Assembly (NCBI GenBank): GCA_042701975.1
Contig: CP170561.1
Span: forward strand, 2,914,001-2,978,000
DNA length: 64,000 nt
DNA from: JAFALK01 sp042701975
GTDB lineage: Bacteria > Pseudomonadota > Gammaproteobacteria > Burkholderiales > Burkholderiaceae_C
Direction: 5' to 3'
Below, one piece after another: positions 61,305 through 64,000 of the stretch. The notes beneath the pieces were generated by a model, which saw only the letters and a list, made by a program, of their open reading frames with translations, did not search any database and was not told the origin of the DNA. Numbering within the stretch: the stretch's first letter is position 1; each line of letters begins with the position of its first letter. The translations under genes and the position numbers were made by a program.

Positions 61305-62263
61305 TGGACGAAATCCTCATCGGTTCGCTGATCGCCTCGACCCTGCGCCTGACCACGCCGCTGCTGCTGTGCGCGCTGGCCGGGCTGGTCTCGGAACGTT
61401 CGGGCGTCATCGACATCGGCCTGGAAGGCAAGATGCTCGCGTCCGCCTTTGCCGCCGGTGCCGCCGCCGCTGTCACGCACTCGACGGGCATCGGCCTGAT
61501 CGCTGCCATCGGCGTGGCCTGCTTCTTCTCGCTGGTCCACGGCTTTGCCTGCGTCACCCACCGTGGCGATCAGGTCATCTCCGGCGTGGCGCTGAACATG
61601 GTGGCCGCCGGCCTGACGGTGGTGCTGGGCATCGCCTGGTTCAACCAGGGTGGCCAGACGCCGGCCGTAGAAGACGCGGTGCGCCTCAAGAGCGTGATTC
61701 CGGGCTTCGAAGAAATCACCTCCGGCTGGGGCTCGGCGCTGGGTAACGCCTTCCTGAGCCACAACGTCCTGGTTTATCTGACCCTGGCCCTGGTGGCTGG
61801 CGTCTGGTTCTTCATGGAGCGGACCCGTACGGGCCTGCGCTTGCGCGCCGTGGGTGAGAACCCGGCGATGGTGGACGCCGCCGGTGTGTCCGTCCCGCTG
61901 CTGCGTTATGCCGCGCTGATGATCAACGGCGTGCTGTGCGGCCTGGCCGGCAGCTACCTGGTGCTGGCGCAGAACGCCAACTTCAGTCCCAACATGACCG
62001 CCGGCCGCGGCTACATCGCCCTGGCCGCGATGATCTTTGGCAAGTGGAAGCCGGTGCCCACGCTGTTCGCCTGCCTGCTGTTTGGGTTCCTCGATGCCGC
62101 CGCGATCCGCCTGCAAGGCGTATCGTTGCCCGGTATCGGTGAGGTGCCCGTGCAGCTGATCCAGGCACTGCCCTACGTGCTGACAGTCGTGCTGCTGGCC
62201 GGCTTCATCGGCACGGCGGTGGCGCCCAAGGCCCTCGGCCGCCCCTACGTCAAGGAGCGTTGA
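61304..62263 (+). CDS. Nucleoside-type ABC importer permease 2 (system 2)
   Basis: 319 residues, membrane permease: LLLCALAGLVSERSGVIDIG, LEGKMLASAFAAGAAAAV, and GRGYIALAAMIFGKWKPVPT. The start overlaps the permease 1 stop (TGATG) and the gene ends 1 base before cdd. Confidence 0.92.
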   Translation: MDEILIGSLIASTLRLTTPLLLCALAGLVSERSGVIDIGLEGKMLASAFAAGAAAAVTHSTGIGLIAAIGVACFFSLVHGFACVTHRGDQVISGVALNMVAAGLTVVLGIAWFNQGGQTPAVEDAVRLKSVIPGFEEITSGWGSALGNAFLSHNVLVYLTLALVAGVWFFMERTRTGLRLRAVGENPAMVDAAGVSVPLLRYAALMINGVLCGLAGSYLVLAQNANFSPNMTAGRGYIALAAMIFGKWKPVPTLFACLLFGFLDAAAIRLQGVSLPGIGEVPVQLIQALPYVLTVVLLAGFIGTAVAPKALGRPYVKER

Positions 62264-62264
62264 G

Positions 62265-62669
62265 ATGACGCCTGAATTCATGCAGCGACTGCTCGAAGCG
62301 TCGCTCGCGGCGCGTGCGCATTCGCATTCGCCTTACTCGGGCTACGCCGTCGGCGCGGCGATCGTCGACGAGCACGGTCGCATCCACGTCGGCGCCAACA
62401 TGGAAAACGCCGCCTACCCGCAAGGCTGGTGCGCCGAAGCCAGTGCCTTGACGGCGATGGTCATGGCGGGCGGCAAGCGCGCCAAGGCCGTGCTGATCAC
62501 GGGCCCCGGCCCCGAAGTCATCACGCCTTGCGGCGGCTGCCGCCAGAAGCTGCGCGAGTTCGCGGCAGAAGACCTGGTCATCATTGCCGGCGACCCCAGC
62601 GGCATCAAGAACCAGTGGACCCTCGGCGAGCTGCTCCCGCACAGCTTCGGCCCCAATCATTTGAAGTGA
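62265..62669 (+). CDS. cdd: Cytidine deaminase
   Basis: 134 residues, homotetrameric-type cytidine deaminase: SPYSGYAVGAAIVDEHGRI, CAEASALTAMVMAGGKRAKA (zinc Cys and catalytic Glu), and TPCGGCRQKLREF (two further zinc Cys). Deaminates imported cytidine and deoxycytidine to uridine and deoxyuridine. Co-transcribed with the importer and PNP. Confidence 0.95.
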   Translation: MTPEFMQRLLEASLAARAHSHSPYSGYAVGAAIVDEHGRIHVGANMENAAYPQGWCAEASALTAMVMAGGKRAKAVLITGPGPEVITPCGGCRQKLREFAAEDLVIIAGDPSGIKNQWTLGELLPHSFGPNHLK

Positions 62670-62680
62670 AGAAGAACACC

Positions 62681-63526
62681 ATGATCGACAACACCACCCT
62701 CGAACCCAAGATCGCCACCACCGTGGACAAGCTGCAGCGCCTGTTCGGCGCCGCGCCCGAAGTGGCCGTCGTGCTGGGCTCCGGCTGGGCCGGCGCCGTG
62801 GATCAGGTGACGGACGCCAAGCACCTGGCCTACACCGAGCTGCCGGCTTTCCCGCAGCCCAAGGTCGAAGGCCATGTGAACGAGATCGTCATCGGCAAGA
62901 TCGGCCAGCAGCGTGTCGTCATGCTGCGCGGCCGTGCCCACACCTATGAGAGCGGCGATTGCACCGGCATGGCCGGCGCGCTGCGCAGCCTGGCCCGCTG
63001 GGGCGTGAAGGCCGTGGTGCAGACCAACGCCTCGGGTTCGCTGCGCTCGCACAACCCGCCGGGCAGCCTGGTGCTGATCAGCGACCACATCAACGCACCG
63101 CAGCGCTCGCCGCTGATCGGCGAGCAGGGCAGTCATCGCTTCGTGGACATGAGCGCCGCCTATGACCGCGAGCTGCGCAGCCACGCCATCCAGCTGGCCC
63201 GCGCGCAAGGCAGCGTGGTGGGCGAGGGCGTCTATTGCTGGGCCGTCGGTCCGCAGTTCGAGACGCCGGCCGAGATCCGCATGTTCGCGGCCTGGGGCGC
63301 TGACCTGGTCGGCATGAGCACCGTGCCCGAAACCATTCTGGCCCGCCACGCCGGCCTGCGCGTGATGGGCATTGCCCTGGTCACCAACATGGCCGCGGGC
63401 ATGTCTGATGAGGCGCTGACGCACGCGCTGACGCTGCAGCAGGCCAAGGCCTCGAGTGAGCGCGCCGCGGCCTTCCTGGGCTCGGTGATCGCTTCTTTCG
63501 CTGATCTGCCTTCGCTTCATGGCTGA
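62681..63526 (+). CDS. Purine nucleoside phosphorylase
   Basis: 281 residues of the PNP/MTAP class with trimeric-type motifs: VAVVLGSGWAGAVD, GRAHTYESGD (phosphate-binding His), TNASGSLRS, GVYCWAVGPQFETPAEIRM, and MSTVPETILARH with ALVTNMAAGMS (base-contact Asn). Phosphorolyses purine nucleosides to base and (deoxy)ribose-1-phosphate. Likely guanosine/inosine or xanthosine type. Confidence 0.93.
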   Translation: MIDNTTLEPKIATTVDKLQRLFGAAPEVAVVLGSGWAGAVDQVTDAKHLAYTELPAFPQPKVEGHVNEIVIGKIGQQRVVMLRGRAHTYESGDCTGMAGALRSLARWGVKAVVQTNASGSLRSHNPPGSLVLISDHINAPQRSPLIGEQGSHRFVDMSAAYDRELRSHAIQLARAQGSVVGEGVYCWAVGPQFETPAEIRMFAAWGADLVGMSTVPETILARHAGLRVMGIALVTNMAAGMSDEALTHALTLQQAKASSERAAAFLGSVIASFADLPSLHG

Positions 63527-64000
63527 TCTTCAAGCCACGGCACGCGAAGTCCTGGCCTGCCTGGACCTCACCAGCCTGAACGACGCAGACACGGCTGCCG
63601 ACATCGAGCAGCTGTGCCACCGCGCGCAGAACGCCCACGGCCCCGTGGCCGCCGTCTGCGTGTGGCCGCGCTTCGTGACGCAGGCGCGTGCGCTGCTGCC
63701 GCGCGCCATCAGCGTGGCTGCGGTGGCCAACTTCCCCGACGGTGCTCTGGATCTGCCGCGCGCGCTGGCCGATATCTCCGCCATCGCCCAGGCCGGTGCC
63801 GACGAGGTTGACCTCGTGCTGCCCTACCGCGCGCTCAAGGCCGGCAAGCGCAGCGAGGTGGCCGAATTCCTCGATGAGGCCCGCTTCGCCACCCGCCCGC
63901 TCACGCTCAAGGTCATCATCGAAAGCGGCAAGCTGCAGGACCCGGAGCTGATCGCTGAGGCCACGCGCCTGGCGCTCGCGGCCGGCGCGGATTTCATCAA
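63519..64000 (+). CDS. deoC: Deoxyribose-phosphate aldolase (3' end outside window)
   Basis: About 160 residues are visible. DLQATAREVLACLDLTSLN at the start, VCVWPRFVTQARALL, VANFPDGAL, GADEVDLVLPYRALK, and LKVIIESGKLQD (with the active-site Lys) match DeoC, which splits deoxyribose-5-phosphate to glyceraldehyde-3-phosphate and acetaldehyde. The ATG overlaps PNP by 8 bases. Truncated at the window edge within the barrel. Confidence 0.93.
   Translation, partial: MADLQATAREVLACLDLTSLNDADTAADIEQLCHRAQNAHGPVAAVCVWPRFVTQARALLPRAISVAAVANFPDGALDLPRALADISAIAQAGADEVDLVLPYRALKAGKRSEVAEFLDEARFATRPLTLKVIIESGKLQDPELIAEATRLALAAGADFI

Overview
The window is a GC-rich, densely coding chromosomal segment from a betaproteobacterium, most likely order Burkholderiales (Rubrivivax/Leptothrix/Roseateles/Comamonadaceae side). 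This is inferred from the high-GC codon use, the rpsP-rimM-trmD-rplS order, a DUF3579 gene divergent from argD, a CobD/CbiB-family gene without a cobalamin cluster, and a PerM-type transporter gene next to hda. No rRNA, tRNA, CRISPR array, insertion sequence or prophage was seen. Most of it is ordinary housekeeping and catabolic chromosome with tightly coupled operons (many ATGA, GTGA and TGATG overlaps).

Region by region: 1-992 is the 3' part of an EF-G-like GTPase gene, followed by a strong terminator. 1098-10163 is an aerobic anthranilate (2-aminobenzoate) CoA-thioester operon: a fused monooxygenase/Old Yellow Enzyme, SDR, MarR, crotonase, acyl-CoA dehydrogenase, CoA ligase, 4HBT thioesterase, RidA-like protein, and then glutaryl-CoA dehydrogenase. 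10315-13029 holds a small GGDEF protein, a TPR lipoprotein, a YkgJ Fe-S/zinc cluster protein and a PCu(A)C copper chaperone. 13045-15233 encodes a Ser/Thr kinase fused to a universal-stress domain, coupled to a metallophosphoesterase. 15394-18545 is a periplasmic binding protein plus an ABC-2 exporter. 18578-21679 is argD-argF-quinone reductase, with a terminator-like hairpin in the argD leader.

21864-35787 is mainly core genes: DUF3579, a hydrolase, rpsT, murJ, SirB1-like, PerM-like, hda, a HAD phosphatase, pcnB, folK, a DMT-like protein, a PhoU-like/PiT phosphate pair, a TM2 protein, a GNAT, and rpsP-rimM-trmD-rplS. 36092-39298 has a CoA pyrophosphatase, a CobD/CbiB-like protein and a TetR/SDR pair sharing two near-identical 22-bp operators.

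39471-45065 is a nucleoside-type ABC importer (ATPase, two permeases, BMP lipoprotein) with its own Tsx-like outer-membrane channel. 45123-53472 is a mixed block: SDR, RluA-type synthase, tyrosine phosphatase, creatininase, MFS plus cysteine-rich HTH regulator, MATE, macrodomain, thioredoxin-like, msrA/msrB. 53481-57517 carries a chemoreceptor and Fur-box-controlled feoAB. 57672-64000 is a second BMP/nucleoside ABC importer in one operon with cytidine deaminase, purine nucleoside phosphorylase and deoC (cut by the window end): import followed by salvage and breakdown of nucleosides.

The most distinctive biology is the anthranilate operon. Its crotonase lacks both hydratase glutamates but keeps a MenB/BadI-like aspartate, and its RidA-like protein lacks the carboxylate-binding arginine. 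Together they suggest a specific scheme for deamination and ring opening of the CoA-bound intermediate.
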